Position numbers and translations under genes: made by a program | Part shown: positions 24,341 to 33,567 of the stretch, in pieces | Numbering within the stretch: the first letter of the stretch is position 1 | Layout: the number at the start of each line of letters is the position of its first letter | The notes under the pieces: generated by a model | What the model saw: only the letters and a program-made list of their open reading frames with translations | Told to the model about the DNA's origin: nothing | Databases searched by the model: none | DNA from: Paenibacillus ginsengarvi | GTDB taxonomy: Bacteria > Bacillota > Bacilli > Paenibacillales > NBRC-103111 | Length of the DNA stretch: 64,000 nt | Assembly: GCF_003626695.1 (NCBI RefSeq) | Contig: NZ_RBAH01000022.1 | Coordinates: 1 to 64,000, forward strand | Direction: 5' to 3'

Positions 24341-25648
24341 ATGAAGATCGGATTGGCGGAAGTAAATATTACACCGCCGCTGGGGATGCAAATTCCGGGT
24401 TACGGTCCGAAGGAGCGGCTGGCGTCGGGAGTGAAGGATGAGCTGTTTGCCAAAGCGATGGTGATCGAGTCGGGGGAGACGCTGCTTGCGTTTATCGTGA
24501 TCGATATCGTGTCGCTCGAGCTGGATTCGTGCCAGCGAATCCGCAGTCGGGTCCGTGATTATACCGGGATTCCTTCCGAGCAGGTGATGGTTGCGTGCAC
24601 GCATACGCATACCGGTCCGCCGCGTCCTCTGGATGAGGCTGCGCTGGCCTTTTATCCGACACTGGAGGCGAAGTCCGCGGATGCGGCAATATTGGCCTAC
24701 GGCAAACGGGAGGAAGCGAGGATCGGCTGCGGACGGGGAAGCGAGGACAGCGTCGCTTTTAATCGCCGCTTCTTCATGAAGGACGGCACGGTTCAGACGA
24801 ATCCGGGCATCCGCAATCCGAATATCGACCGGACGGAAGGGCCGATCGACCCGGAGGTGCTCGTCGTCCGGATCGATAACGCGTTAGGGGAACCGCTCGG
24901 AATCGTCAGCAATTACGCCGTTCATACGGATTGCGTGAGCGGAACGGAGTACAGCGGCGACTATCCGGCCTTCATCAGCCGAACGATCAAGCAGTTGTAT
25001 GGCGAGTCGGTCGTCAGCCTGTTTATGCAAGGCGCTTGCGGGAACATCAACCATATCGATGTCGAAGGCCGCCACGATCCGAAGGTGGTCCCGCATCGGG
25101 TACGCATGGGCAACATTCTCGGCCGGGAAATCGCCAGAGTGCGCGAGAAAACGAAAGCGGCCTCCGAGGAGGCTGATCTGGCTGTCGCCAGCCGATTCAT
25201 GAACGTATCGGAGCGGGCGCTGCGGCAGCATGAGATCGAGTGGGCGGAGCATACACTGGCGGAGCTGGGTGGTATGCCGGCCGATACGCTCAGCAGCAGG
25301 CAGGCGATGGAAAAAGCGCGGGCTGAGTTAAGACTCGCCGCCGCCGGCCGGCCGTTAGCTTCCCGGGATTACGAAGTTCAAGCAGCCGCTATCGGCGAAC
25401 TGGCTGTCGTGGCGCTGCCGGCGGAAATTTTCGTCGAATTCGGGCTTGAGATCAAGGCGAAGTCGCCGTATGCGTATACGATCATTAACGAGCTGTCCGG
25501 CGGCTCCGGCAACGGGTACGTCTGTACGCGGGAAGCTTATGATCGCGGCGGCTATGAGCCTACCGGCACCAAATTCGCCGAAGAAGCCGGAGAACTGTTC
25601 GTCCAGGCGGCGCTGGAGCTTTTGAACGAATTGCACGGAAGAGAGTAA
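24341..25648 (+). CDS. Neutral/alkaline non-lysosomal ceramidase-domain protein
   Basis: 435 residues. The start AEVNITPPLGMQIPGYG is the classic opening of the neutral ceramidase domain. It also has ACTHTHTGP (zinc-binding His residues) and a second His in NYAVHTDC. There is no signal peptide, unlike secreted ceramidases, so it is probably cytoplasmic and may act on another amide or ester. The ATG follows AAGGAGGG. It is monocistronic, with a terminator at 25657. Confidence 0.87.
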   Translation: MKIGLAEVNITPPLGMQIPGYGPKERLASGVKDELFAKAMVIESGETLLAFIVIDIVSLELDSCQRIRSRVRDYTGIPSEQVMVACTHTHTGPPRPLDEAALAFYPTLEAKSADAAILAYGKREEARIGCGRGSEDSVAFNRRFFMKDGTVQTNPGIRNPNIDRTEGPIDPEVLVVRIDNALGEPLGIVSNYAVHTDCVSGTEYSGDYPAFISRTIKQLYGESVVSLFMQGACGNINHIDVEGRHDPKVVPHRVRMGNILGREIARVREKTKAASEEADLAVASRFMNVSERALRQHEIEWAEHTLAELGGMPADTLSSRQAMEKARAELRLAAAGRPLASRDYEVQAAAIGELAVVALPAEIFVEFGLEIKAKSPYAYTIINELSGGSGNGYVCTREAYDRGGYEPTGTKFAEEAGELFVQAALELLNELHGRE

Positions 25649-25656
25649 CAAGTTCG

Positions 25657-25680
25657 GCCGCCGTTTTCGGCGGCTTTTAT
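25657..25680 (+). terminator. Rho-independent terminator
   Basis: GCCGCCG (25657-25663), TTTT loop, CGGCGGC (25668-25674), then TTTTAT. Confidence 0.85.
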
Positions 25681-25701
25681 AGCGGAAAATCGGTTCCGCT
25701 A
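25680..25701. repeat. Single short hairpin of the TTCCGCTA type
   Basis: TAGCGGAA (25680-25687) and TTCCGCTA (25694-25701) around 6 bases. The stem has the same core as the hairpins in the repeats at 3430 and 42358, but stands alone and could be a second terminator (TTTTT follows). Confidence 0.5.
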
Positions 25702-25865
25702 TTTTTACGGGGTGGGCCGGCCGATCGAAAACTTAGCTCGAAAGGGCAATGCAATCGGATTTGCCATGCGCAGGATACATAAGTGTAATTGTTTTTTCCC
25801 TTACTTTTGGCATGACGATCTGGTATCGTTGTTTGGCCGAACAACTAAGGGAGGGAGCGAAACGA

Positions 25866-26714
25866 ATGATAACAGATCGTATTCGCATTGAACATTACAG
25901 CGAAACCGATTATGATTCCGTCAAACTGTTGTTAAGCGAAGACGCGGAGGCGGGCGAAGACATCCTACGGGTGCTTGTTAAAGCGCCGGAATTGTTTAGG
26001 ACTGCAAAGCTTGAGGATAAGCTGGTCGCACTCGCTCAAGTAACCGAACCATCCCCCCAAGCCTACGTCACCGTGTATGTCGCTCCTTCGATGCGAAGGA
26101 GAGGAATCGCTACCGCTCTGGTCCGTCAGGCGGAGTCCGTATTAAGAGAGGGAGGAACCCATCTAATCAGGAGTTCCTTCCGCGCCGGTTCCCCGACGTC
26201 TATGGCGTTTGCGCGTTCGCTCGGGTATGACCCGTATTTTTCATCGCTGCTCATGAAGCGAAGCGGCGGTCCCTTCCCCCTGGGGGAGCTTCCGGTCAGG
26301 GTGTATAAGGACGAAGACTATATCGCCACTCAATCGTTTTATGCCAAGGCTTTTCACGACATGCGCGTCCGTGTCGGGCATTTTCCGGATTCCGTAATTG
26401 CCCCGCCGAGCGAGAAAGAACGGAGAGCGTGGCAGGAGGATGCGGAGGACCGTTTCGTTTACGAGATGGGCGGAGAAATCGTCGCGTACAGCCACATCTC
26501 CGGCAACGAGATTGGCAGCATTTCCGTCCGTATCGACATGCAAAGTCGCGGGATCGGAAGAAAGTTTGCGATGAGGATGTGCAACGAGATTTACCGGCGC
26601 GGCAACGCTGACGTCACTTTGTGGTGCGTAGTCGGGAATTATGCCAGGAAATTGTACGACAGCCTTGGCTTTCAAGAAACTTATACCATGCAATTCGTGC
26701 GAAAATCGTTGTGA
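25866..26714 (+). CDS. Tandem GNAT acetyltransferase
   Basis: 282 residues from the ATG at 25866, after GGGAGGG; the upstream in-frame stretch from 25749 has no ribosome site. Two GNAT folds follow each other. The first has the acetyl-CoA loop VYVAPSMRRRGIATALV (about 75-91). The second has IDMQSRGIGRKFAMRM and ends in NYARKLYDSLGFQ. Double-GNAT proteins often have one active and one degenerate half; both loops look intact here. The acceptor substrate is unknown. Confidence 0.82.
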   Translation: MITDRIRIEHYSETDYDSVKLLLSEDAEAGEDILRVLVKAPELFRTAKLEDKLVALAQVTEPSPQAYVTVYVAPSMRRRGIATALVRQAESVLREGGTHLIRSSFRAGSPTSMAFARSLGYDPYFSSLLMKRSGGPFPLGELPVRVYKDEDYIATQSFYAKAFHDMRVRVGHFPDSVIAPPSEKERRAWQEDAEDRFVYEMGGEIVAYSHISGNEIGSISVRIDMQSRGIGRKFAMRMCNEIYRRGNADVTLWCVVGNYARKLYDSLGFQETYTMQFVRKSL

Positions 26715-26752
26715 AGTTTGGCGAAACTCCATATCGAGAATCGGAATAACAA

Positions 26753-26777
26753 GGGGCTGCCGCAGGGGCAGCTCCTA
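26753..26777 (+). terminator. Hairpin after the GNAT gene
   Basis: GGGGCTGCC (26753-26761) pairs with GGCAGCTCC (26767-26775) around a short loop. The T run is poor, so efficiency is uncertain. Confidence 0.55.
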
Positions 26778-26831
26778 TTAACTTTTAAGTAATAATCGAG
26801 TTATGTATATCATCGTTGCGTGATCTTGGTA

Positions 26832-26946
26832 TATAATCTGAACTAACAGCGAATCTGGAGCATCTGATGCAAGACCTCCGCGGGGCGCTTCCTGCTATGA
26901 GCTGCCAGCCAGATGAAACCCACTATAACTAAGGAGCTGGAACAGG
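26832..26946 (+). promoter_or_regulatory. -10 element and long leader of the UxaA-family gene
   Basis: TATAAT at 26832-26837 without a good -35, followed by about 100 bases of leader. ATCTGG at 26853-26858 can pair with CCAGAT (about 26910-26915) around smaller internal stems. The weak -35 suggests an activator; the structure is a manual fold only. Confidence 0.35.
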
Positions 26947-29655
26947 ATGAACGCAGTTTACCAATTTGACGAAGTGGCCCGGCTTCCCTTGCCCGGGGAT
27001 AATTGTGCCGTCGCGATTCGCGATCTGGACGCCGGCGCCCTCATTATTTACGAAGACCAAAGGCTGACCCTGGACTACGCTGTGATGGAAGGCCACCGTT
27101 TCGCGGTAAAAGCGATAACTCCCGGCGAAGAGCTGCTGTCCTGGGAATTGCCGTTTGGTGTCGCTTTGCAAGCGATTCAGCCCGGACAATACGTCGTCAA
27201 TGACGCCGTGCTCGGTGAGCTTCGCGTGCGTCAGTTGAAATTCGCACTGCCGGACGAACCGAACTTTACGGATCAGATCAAACCGTTTGTTCTGGACGAG
27301 TTGAGCTTCCAGCCTGCCCCGGCATCGCCCGCGTACACGGAAGCCCGCACGTTCATGGGATATCGCCGCAGCGAAGCCCGAGGCGTCGGTACCCGCAATT
27401 ATGTGGTGCTGCTCGGCACGACTTCCCGGACCGGCAGCTATGTGAAGAAGCTTGCTGCGCGAATGCAGGGCGAACTCCAAAACTACCCGAATATCGATGG
27501 AATTGTTCCTGCGGCGCATACGGAAGGCGCGACGGAAAAGCCGAATAATCTGGAAGTGCTTCTTCGGACGCTAGCTGGGTTTACCGTTAACCCTAACGTC
27601 GGCGCCGTGCTGATCGCCGATTACGGCAACGAACCGGTAACGAACGCGATGGTGGAAGCGTATGCGCGGGAACACGGTTACCCGATCGATGAAGTGCTGC
27701 ATAAGTTTGTGTCGCTCCAAGGCGGCTTTGAAGATAGCTTGAACGAAGGCGAGGCTCTTGTACGCGAGTGGCTGCCTATCGTCGGTGCGATGCAGCGGAC
27801 AAGCGAATCGATCAGCCACCTGAAAATCGGGCTGCAATGCGGCGGTTCGGATGCTTTTTCCGGGGTATCCGCGAATCCGCTGCTGGGCTGGTTATCCGAG
27901 GAATTGGTGCGCTACGGCGGCTCCGCCAGTCTCGCCGAAACCGATGAATTAATCGGCGCGGAGGCTTATGTGCTGTCGAAGGTTCGCAATGTGGAAACCG
28001 CCCGCAAGTTTCTGGAGTTGCTTGAGCGCTTTCGGGAGGTTACGTCCTGGCACGGCACGAGTGCGGAAGGCAATCCTTCCGGCGGCAATAAATACCGCGG
28101 GCTGTACAACATTTATCTCAAATCGATCGGCGCAGCCCGCAAGAAAGATCCGTTCACCCGCCTTGACTATGCCACCGAGTACGGGGAGCGTATGAAGGAA
28201 GGCGGCTTTTATTTCATGGACAGCCCCGGAAACGACCTTGAAAGCATCGCCGGACAAGTTGCCGCCGGCTGCAATATGATCTTTTTTACGACGGGCAACG
28301 GCTCGATCACCAACTTCCCTTATGTGCCGACGGTCAAGGTGGTTACGACGACGCGCCGCTTCCAGCTGCTGTCGAACGATATGGATGTGAACGCGGGACT
28401 GTATCTGGAAGGGGCTTCGATGGAGGAGCTGGGCAAGGACGTTTTCGAGAGAACGATCCGGATCGCCTCCGGCCAGCGCAGCGTAGGCGAGCAGGCAGGC
28501 CATGCCCAGGTGCAGATCTGGCGCAATTGGCGGCAAAACGATGCGAGCCGGCTGGAGGCCCTGCTTCATTCTCCGGCCCCGACGGGTGAGCCGATTGAAG
28601 TCCGGAAAGAAGCGGAGGCGGGAGCGGCTTCCAGCCCCATCGCGTTTACGTTCAACCGTTACCAGGATCGTTTATCCAGCGACAACATCGGCCTGATTAT
28701 GCCGACCAGTCTGTGCGCCGGCCAAGTGGCGGGGATGATTACGCAAAGACTGAACAAGCAAGGGCTCGGCCAGCCCGTGGTTTCGCGTTTTGTCGCTTTG
28801 GCTCATACGGAAGGCTGCGGCAATTCGGGGGGACAAGCCGAACAGCTGCACGCCCGGACGATGATCGGCTATATCACCCATCCGATGGTGAAGCATTGTC
28901 TGCTGCTGGAGCACGGCTGCGAGAAAACCCACAACGACTACATGCGCCATCAGATGGAGGAAGCGGGCATTGACGGGAGCCGGCTTGGTTATGCAAGTAT
29001 CCAGCTTGACGGCGGCATTGCAAAAGTTTCGGAGAAGGTGGAAGCGTGGTTTAAGGAGCGCCTTAAGTCGGACGGAGAAGCGCAAAAGGTGACCGCCGGT
29101 CTGGAAGGACTGCGAATCGGCATCGTAAGCGATGGGCCCGTCTCTGCTGAAGCCGCAGAGCAGCTGGCGAAGCTGACCCGAATGGTTGCCGGAGCCGGAG
29201 GCTTGGTAGTCGTTCCCGAGAACAGCGGACTGCTAACGACGGACGCTTACCGCAACAATGTGCTTGTGTCGCCCGAGATCAAGCCGTCCATTGCTTACGG
29301 TGAACATGCTAGACATAATGGATTCCATATTATGGAGAGCCCGACCGAGCATTTTATCGAGACGGTTACGGGACTCGCCGCCACGGGCGTAGAGCTGTTG
29401 ATAACGCTGGTCGGCAATCGTCCGGTGCAGACGCATCCGTTCGTGCCGATGCTGCAATTGGCAGCCGAGCCGGCGATTCAGCAAACTTATGAAAGCGATC
29501 TGGATTTGCAGCTCACCGGAGACTCGGACGGGTGGACGGCGCAGATTATGGAGCGCTGCAAACAAATCCTCGAACATACTTATACGCCGCGCCTTTATCA
29601 GAAAGGGTACACCGATTTCCAATTAACGCGCGGTCACTTGGGATTTTCGTTGTAA
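26947..29655 (+). CDS. Double-length UxaA-family altronate/galactarate dehydratase-like protein
   Basis: 902 residues, nearly twice the usual ~500. A SAF-like domain (about 1-90) is followed by a first UxaA-type core (about 135-510: RRSEARGVGTRNYV, HTEGATEKPNN, KIGLQCGGSDAFSG). A second core copy begins near 560 with SSDNIGLIMPTSLCAGQVA and RFVALAHTEGCG. Family enzymes dehydrate altronate or galactarate with iron or manganese. The two halves each keep HTEG-type motifs, so both could bind metal. It stands alone, so the pathway cannot be read from neighbours. Confidence 0.8.
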   Translation: MNAVYQFDEVARLPLPGDNCAVAIRDLDAGALIIYEDQRLTLDYAVMEGHRFAVKAITPGEELLSWELPFGVALQAIQPGQYVVNDAVLGELRVRQLKFALPDEPNFTDQIKPFVLDELSFQPAPASPAYTEARTFMGYRRSEARGVGTRNYVVLLGTTSRTGSYVKKLAARMQGELQNYPNIDGIVPAAHTEGATEKPNNLEVLLRTLAGFTVNPNVGAVLIADYGNEPVTNAMVEAYAREHGYPIDEVLHKFVSLQGGFEDSLNEGEALVREWLPIVGAMQRTSESISHLKIGLQCGGSDAFSGVSANPLLGWLSEELVRYGGSASLAETDELIGAEAYVLSKVRNVETARKFLELLERFREVTSWHGTSAEGNPSGGNKYRGLYNIYLKSIGAARKKDPFTRLDYATEYGERMKEGGFYFMDSPGNDLESIAGQVAAGCNMIFFTTGNGSITNFPYVPTVKVVTTTRRFQLLSNDMDVNAGLYLEGASMEELGKDVFERTIRIASGQRSVGEQAGHAQVQIWRNWRQNDASRLEALLHSPAPTGEPIEVRKEAEAGAASSPIAFTFNRYQDRLSSDNIGLIMPTSLCAGQVAGMITQRLNKQGLGQPVVSRFVALAHTEGCGNSGGQAEQLHARTMIGYITHPMVKHCLLLEHGCEKTHNDYMRHQMEEAGIDGSRLGYASIQLDGGIAKVSEKVEAWFKERLKSDGEAQKVTAGLEGLRIGIVSDGPVSAEAAEQLAKLTRMVAGAGGLVVVPENSGLLTTDAYRNNVLVSPEIKPSIAYGEHARHNGFHIMESPTEHFIETVTGLAATGVELLITLVGNRPVQTHPFVPMLQLAAEPAIQQTYESDLDLQLTGDSDGWTAQIMERCKQILEHTYTPRLYQKGYTDFQLTRGHLGFSL

Positions 29656-29671
29656 TTCACAAAACCCGGAG

Positions 29672-29716
29672 GAACCACCGCAGGATGAAAAATCCAATGC
29701 GGCGGTTCTTTTTTTG
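29672..29716 (+). terminator. Rho-independent terminator
   Basis: GAACCACCGCA (29672-29682) pairs with TGCGGCGGTTC (29698-29708), followed by seven T. It isolates the UxaA-family gene from the MocR gene. Confidence 0.88.
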
Positions 29717-29758
29717 CGTACCGTTCTATGCCATCATTAGGAATGGGGGGCGATAAGG

Positions 29759-31237
29759 ATGTTCCAGGATTTCAAGCTCGTCGAAGACCGCCCGGTCGCG
29801 ATACAAGTCAAAGAATACATCAATCGATTAATTATAAAAGGGGCGCTTCAAGCCGGACAGAAGCTTCCCTCCACACGGGAAATGAGCCTGCTCCTCAAGG
29901 TGAGCCGCAACACGGTCATTGCCGCCTATGAAGATTTGGAGGATGCCGGGTTTACGTACGCGATCCCGGGCAAAGGCAGCTATGTTGCCGCTATGGCGGA
30001 TCAATCGGCAGAGGAGCACGGAAGCGCCGGCGAGTCCGCCCCCTGGCGGATCGACTGGAAGACGAAAGTAAACGAGTACGCCGAAGCGGCTGTAGCGCTG
30101 GACAGGATCAAGCACGGCATTCGCGCCCCTAAGGGCACGATATCGTTCACCAGCATCGCTCCGGATGAGTCGCTGTTCGATCTGGGCGATGTGAAGCGAG
30201 CGTTTATGGACCGGATGGCGATCGAAGGACAGGTGCTGCTCAACTACGGCTATGCCAAAGGCTACAAGCCGCTGATCGATTACCTGATGCGGTATATGGA
30301 GAACAAAGGTGTCGATACGCGCGGCAAAGATATGCTGATCACTAGCGGATTTACTGAAGGCTTTGACATTGTGCTGTCGGCATTGCGTCCCGCCGCGCGA
30401 AGCGGAGCGGCCATTTGTGAAAATCCGACCCATCACACGGCGATCAACAATATGAAGCTGCAAGGTTTTGAGATTACCGGCATTCCGATGGAGCGCGATG
30501 GCATTGATGTACAGCGGCTGGAGGCGGTACTGCAAACGGGCTGTTTCGATCTGGCGTATTTGACGCCTTCTTACCACAACCCGACCGGCATCGTCATGTC
30601 ACCTGCCAAACGCAGCGCCGTCATGAACTTATTGATGCGCCATCAGGTTCCCGTGATCGAGGACGGCTTCAACGAGGAGCTGCGTTACTCGGGGGCGCAT
30701 GTGGCGCCGTTAATAGCGACGGTGGGGCAGGGAAACGGAGTCATCTACATCGGCAGCTTCTCCAAAGTGCTTTTTCCCGGCCTAAGGGTCGGCTGGGTGC
30801 TCGGCGACCGGACGCTAATCGATGCTTTGGAAAGCATCAAAAGAGCGCGCACCATCCATACGTCGACAATCGATCAATCGATTTTGTACCAATATTTGAT
30901 TAACGGAAATTTCGATAAATACGTGAGGAAGGCGAGAGCCGAGTACAAGCGCAAGTACGAGCTGACAAAAGCGTGCTGCGAAGCCTATCTCCCCGAAGCC
31001 CGGCTTTCCGGCGACGGAGGCTTGCATCTGTTCCTGACGTTCCCGCCGAGCGTGAATACGCAAGAACTGCTGGAAGCTTGCATGGAGCGCGGCGTCATTT
31101 TCACACCGGGAGACAAATTTTTTATTCATCCGGGCGAAGGGACGAATACGCTCAGGCTCGGTTTTTCGCGGGTAACGGATGAGTTGATCGAACGCGGGAT
31201 TCGTATCATCGGCGAACAGGCGCGGAGTTTTCTTTAG
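29759..31237 (+). CDS. MocR/GabR-type regulator (GntR helix-turn-helix plus aminotransferase domain)
   Basis: 492 residues. An N-terminal GntR winged helix (about 8-75, with KLPSTREMSLLLKVSRNTV) is joined to a fold-type I aminotransferase domain with the PLP-binding Lys336 in GSFSKVLFPGLR. Such proteins bind PLP and regulate neighbouring genes rather than act as enzymes. The next gene is ddl, 39 bases away. A MocR protein called DdlR activates ddl in Brevibacillus brevis, so this is probably its counterpart. Confidence 0.88.
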   Translation: MFQDFKLVEDRPVAIQVKEYINRLIIKGALQAGQKLPSTREMSLLLKVSRNTVIAAYEDLEDAGFTYAIPGKGSYVAAMADQSAEEHGSAGESAPWRIDWKTKVNEYAEAAVALDRIKHGIRAPKGTISFTSIAPDESLFDLGDVKRAFMDRMAIEGQVLLNYGYAKGYKPLIDYLMRYMENKGVDTRGKDMLITSGFTEGFDIVLSALRPAARSGAAICENPTHHTAINNMKLQGFEITGIPMERDGIDVQRLEAVLQTGCFDLAYLTPSYHNPTGIVMSPAKRSAVMNLLMRHQVPVIEDGFNEELRYSGAHVAPLIATVGQGNGVIYIGSFSKVLFPGLRVGWVLGDRTLIDALESIKRARTIHTSTIDQSILYQYLINGNFDKYVRKARAEYKRKYELTKACCEAYLPEARLSGDGGLHLFLTFPPSVNTQELLEACMERGVIFTPGDKFFIHPGEGTNTLRLGFSRVTDELIERGIRIIGEQARSFL

Positions 31238-31276
31238 AGACTAACCTTACGATTACTTGGAAAATGAGGTGCCAAG

Positions 31277-32218
31277 ATGAAGATAGGCGTTATCATGGGC
31301 GGTTTTTCCTCCGAACGGGAGGTTTCATTGCAGACCGGTCAAGAGATGATGCGGTATTTGGATCGCAGCCGTTATGAGGTCGTTCCGATCGTAATCGAGC
31401 GGCGCGAGGATTTCATCGCTCAAGTGCAGAGAGCGGGCATCGATATGGCGCTGCTGGCTCTGCACGGTACGTACGGCGAGGACGGCACGGTTCAGGGGGC
31501 GCTGGAGACGCTGGGCATTCCGTACACGGGCAGCGGCGTGCTGGCAAGCAGCTTATGCATGAATAAGAGACTGACCAAAATGCTGCTCCAGGCAGCGTGT
31601 GTGTGTACGCCTGCCGGCCTCGTCTGGCAGGGGATGGACGATTACGATCCGCAAACGGTGGAGCGGCTCGGCTATCCGGTTATCGTAAAGCCGAATGCGG
31701 GCGGTTCCAGTATCGGCATTCAGCTTGTGCGAAGCGAGCAAGAGCTGCTGGCGGCAGTTCAAGAGGCTTGCCGCTTGGATCAGGCGATCTTGATCGAGCC
31801 TTACATCCAAGGCACGGAGCTGACCTGTTCGATCGTGGACGGTGAGGCGCTGCCGATCATTGGCATTCGCGCCGCTCATTCGGAGTGGTTCGACTATAAA
31901 GCGAAATATGAAACCGGGGGTGCCGAGGAGAAGGTGATCCGGCTTCCATCCGCTGTGGAGCAGCGAGTGCGCGAGACGGCGCTGGCCTGTTACCGGCTGC
32001 TGCAATGCAAGGTATATGCAAGGGTCGACATCATTTTGCAGGGGGATATTCCCTATGTGCTGGAAGTGAACACTTTGCCGGGCATGACGGCGAACAGCTT
32101 GTTACCGAAAAGTGCGGCTGCTGCTGGAATGAGCTTTGCCCAATTGCTTGAGAAGATCATTAGCTGCTCGCTTCAAGAGCGCTGCCGGGAATGGGGGAGG
32201 GAGACTTATGCTTCGTGA
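31277..32218 (+). CDS. ddl: D-alanine--D-alanine ligase
   Basis: 313 residues, normal length. The family blocks are present: GGFSSEREVSLQTG, LHGTYGEDGTVQGALE, the ATP-grasp part VIVKPNAGGSSIGI and the C-terminal VLEVNTLPGMT. It joins two D-Ala for peptidoglycan precursors in the cytoplasm. The omega-loop residue region is DYKAKYETGG, with Tyr rather than the Phe of D-Ala-D-Lac ligases, so the normal D-Ala-D-Ala product is expected. Confidence 0.95.
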   Translation: MKIGVIMGGFSSEREVSLQTGQEMMRYLDRSRYEVVPIVIERREDFIAQVQRAGIDMALLALHGTYGEDGTVQGALETLGIPYTGSGVLASSLCMNKRLTKMLLQAACVCTPAGLVWQGMDDYDPQTVERLGYPVIVKPNAGGSSIGIQLVRSEQELLAAVQEACRLDQAILIEPYIQGTELTCSIVDGEALPIIGIRAAHSEWFDYKAKYETGGAEEKVIRLPSAVEQRVRETALACYRLLQCKVYARVDIILQGDIPYVLEVNTLPGMTANSLLPKSAAAAGMSFAQLLEKIISCSLQERCREWGRETYAS

Positions 32219-33392
32219 TGAAGGGAACGGGCGGTTTTTATCATCGCGCGTACGGGATATTCGGCCGTCGGGCATTCGCGCTTTTTTCGATTTGAATGAA
32301 GCTGGGGGCGATACGATCTCTCTCGGGATCGGGGAGCCGGATTTCGTTACGCCGGAGCGGGTACGCGAAGCTTGCATCCAGGCATTGCGCGAAGGGCAGA
32401 CGAAATATACTTCGAATGCCGGCCTGATGGAGCTGCGGGAGGAAATATCCGCTTATATGTCCGGCAGCTTCGCGGTTTCTTATGATCCCGTGCGGGAAAT
32501 ATTCGTGACGATGGGCAGCAGCGAAGCCGTCGACCTGGCGCTGCGGGCCGTGATCGACCCGGGCGACGAGGTGCTGATTCCGGCGCCGAGCTATATCGCC
32601 TACGAACCGATCACTCATCTGCATGGCGGTGTGATCGTCGAGGTGCCCGAAACGGCGGAGGGACGGTTCAAGCTGACTGCGGAAGCACTGCAAGCGGTCA
32701 TCACGCCCCGCTCGAAAGTGTTAATGATCAACTATCCGTGTAATCCGACCGGAGCGGTAATGACCGAAAGCGATTGGCTGCCGGTGACCGAGCTGATTAT
32801 TCGCCATAATCTGGTCGTCATTTCGGATGAAGTATACGCCGAGCTGACCTATGGGCGTCAGCATGTCAGCATCGCCTCCTTGCCGGGCATGAAGGAGCGT
32901 ACGATCGTCGTCAGCGGGTTTTCCAAAGCTTTTGCCATGACCGGCTGGCGGGTGGGTTATGCGTGCGGGCCTTATGAGCTGATTGCCGGTATGCTGAAAA
33001 TCCACCAATACACGGCCATGTGCGCTCCCACTCTGGCGCAGATCGCCGCGCTCGAATCGCTGCGATACGGGATGGAGGCAAAGGACGAGATGATGGCGAG
33101 CTACAACGAGCGCCGTAAACTGTTCGTGGCCGGCTTGAATGCGATCGGACTGATCTGTCACGAGCCCGAGGGGGCCTTCTACGCTTTCCCTTCGATTGCT
33201 TCTACCGGGTTCTCGTCCGAACAGTTTGCGCTTCGGCTGCTGAAGGAAGCGAAGGTGGCGGTCGTACCGGGACATGTGTTCGGAACAGGCGGAGAAGGTT
33301 TCGTTCGCTGTTCCTATGCAACCTCGCTCGTCGATTTGGAGCGGGCGCTGGAGCGGATCGGGAGATTTACGCAGCGGACCGTGCCGGTGTGA
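32208..33392 (+). CDS. Aminotransferase class I/II, PatA-like
   Basis: 394 residues from the ATG at 32208 inside the ddl 3' end (11-base overlap), with GGGAGGG upstream. It has the start VRDIRPSGIRAFFDLN, NYPCNPTG, and PLP Lys240 in SGFSKAFAMTGWR. The N-terminal block is characteristic of PatA, the N-acetyl-LL-diaminopimelate aminotransferase of B. subtilis. With ddl upstream, a role in lysine/diaminopimelate supply to peptidoglycan is likely, though aromatic aminotransferase activity is also known for relatives. Confidence 0.85.
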   Translation: MLRDEGNGRFLSSRVRDIRPSGIRAFFDLNEAGGDTISLGIGEPDFVTPERVREACIQALREGQTKYTSNAGLMELREEISAYMSGSFAVSYDPVREIFVTMGSSEAVDLALRAVIDPGDEVLIPAPSYIAYEPITHLHGGVIVEVPETAEGRFKLTAEALQAVITPRSKVLMINYPCNPTGAVMTESDWLPVTELIIRHNLVVISDEVYAELTYGRQHVSIASLPGMKERTIVVSGFSKAFAMTGWRVGYACGPYELIAGMLKIHQYTAMCAPTLAQIAALESLRYGMEAKDEMMASYNERRKLFVAGLNAIGLICHEPEGAFYAFPSIASTGFSSEQFALRLLKEAKVAVVPGHVFGTGGEGFVRCSYATSLVDLERALERIGRFTQRTVPV

Positions 33393-33412
33393 TGTGATGC
33401 GGTTTTATGAAG

Positions 33413-33451
33413 GTCGGGTTCAGGGCTGATATCGTCCTGATCCGGCTTTTT
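33413..33451 (+). terminator. Terminator of the MocR/ddl/aminotransferase operon
   Basis: GTCGGG and TCAGG on the left pair with CCTGA and TCCGGC on the right, with one bulge, followed by six T. Confidence 0.75.
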
Positions 33452-33567
33452 TCGTTGTATCCCGGGTTCCTCCATTCGATTGCAAGGGGCAAATGCGGTA
33501 CACTATATTTGTCCGGCAAATGGGGACGATAAGTAAAGATATCCCTAAAATAAGGAAGTGTAAAGCA

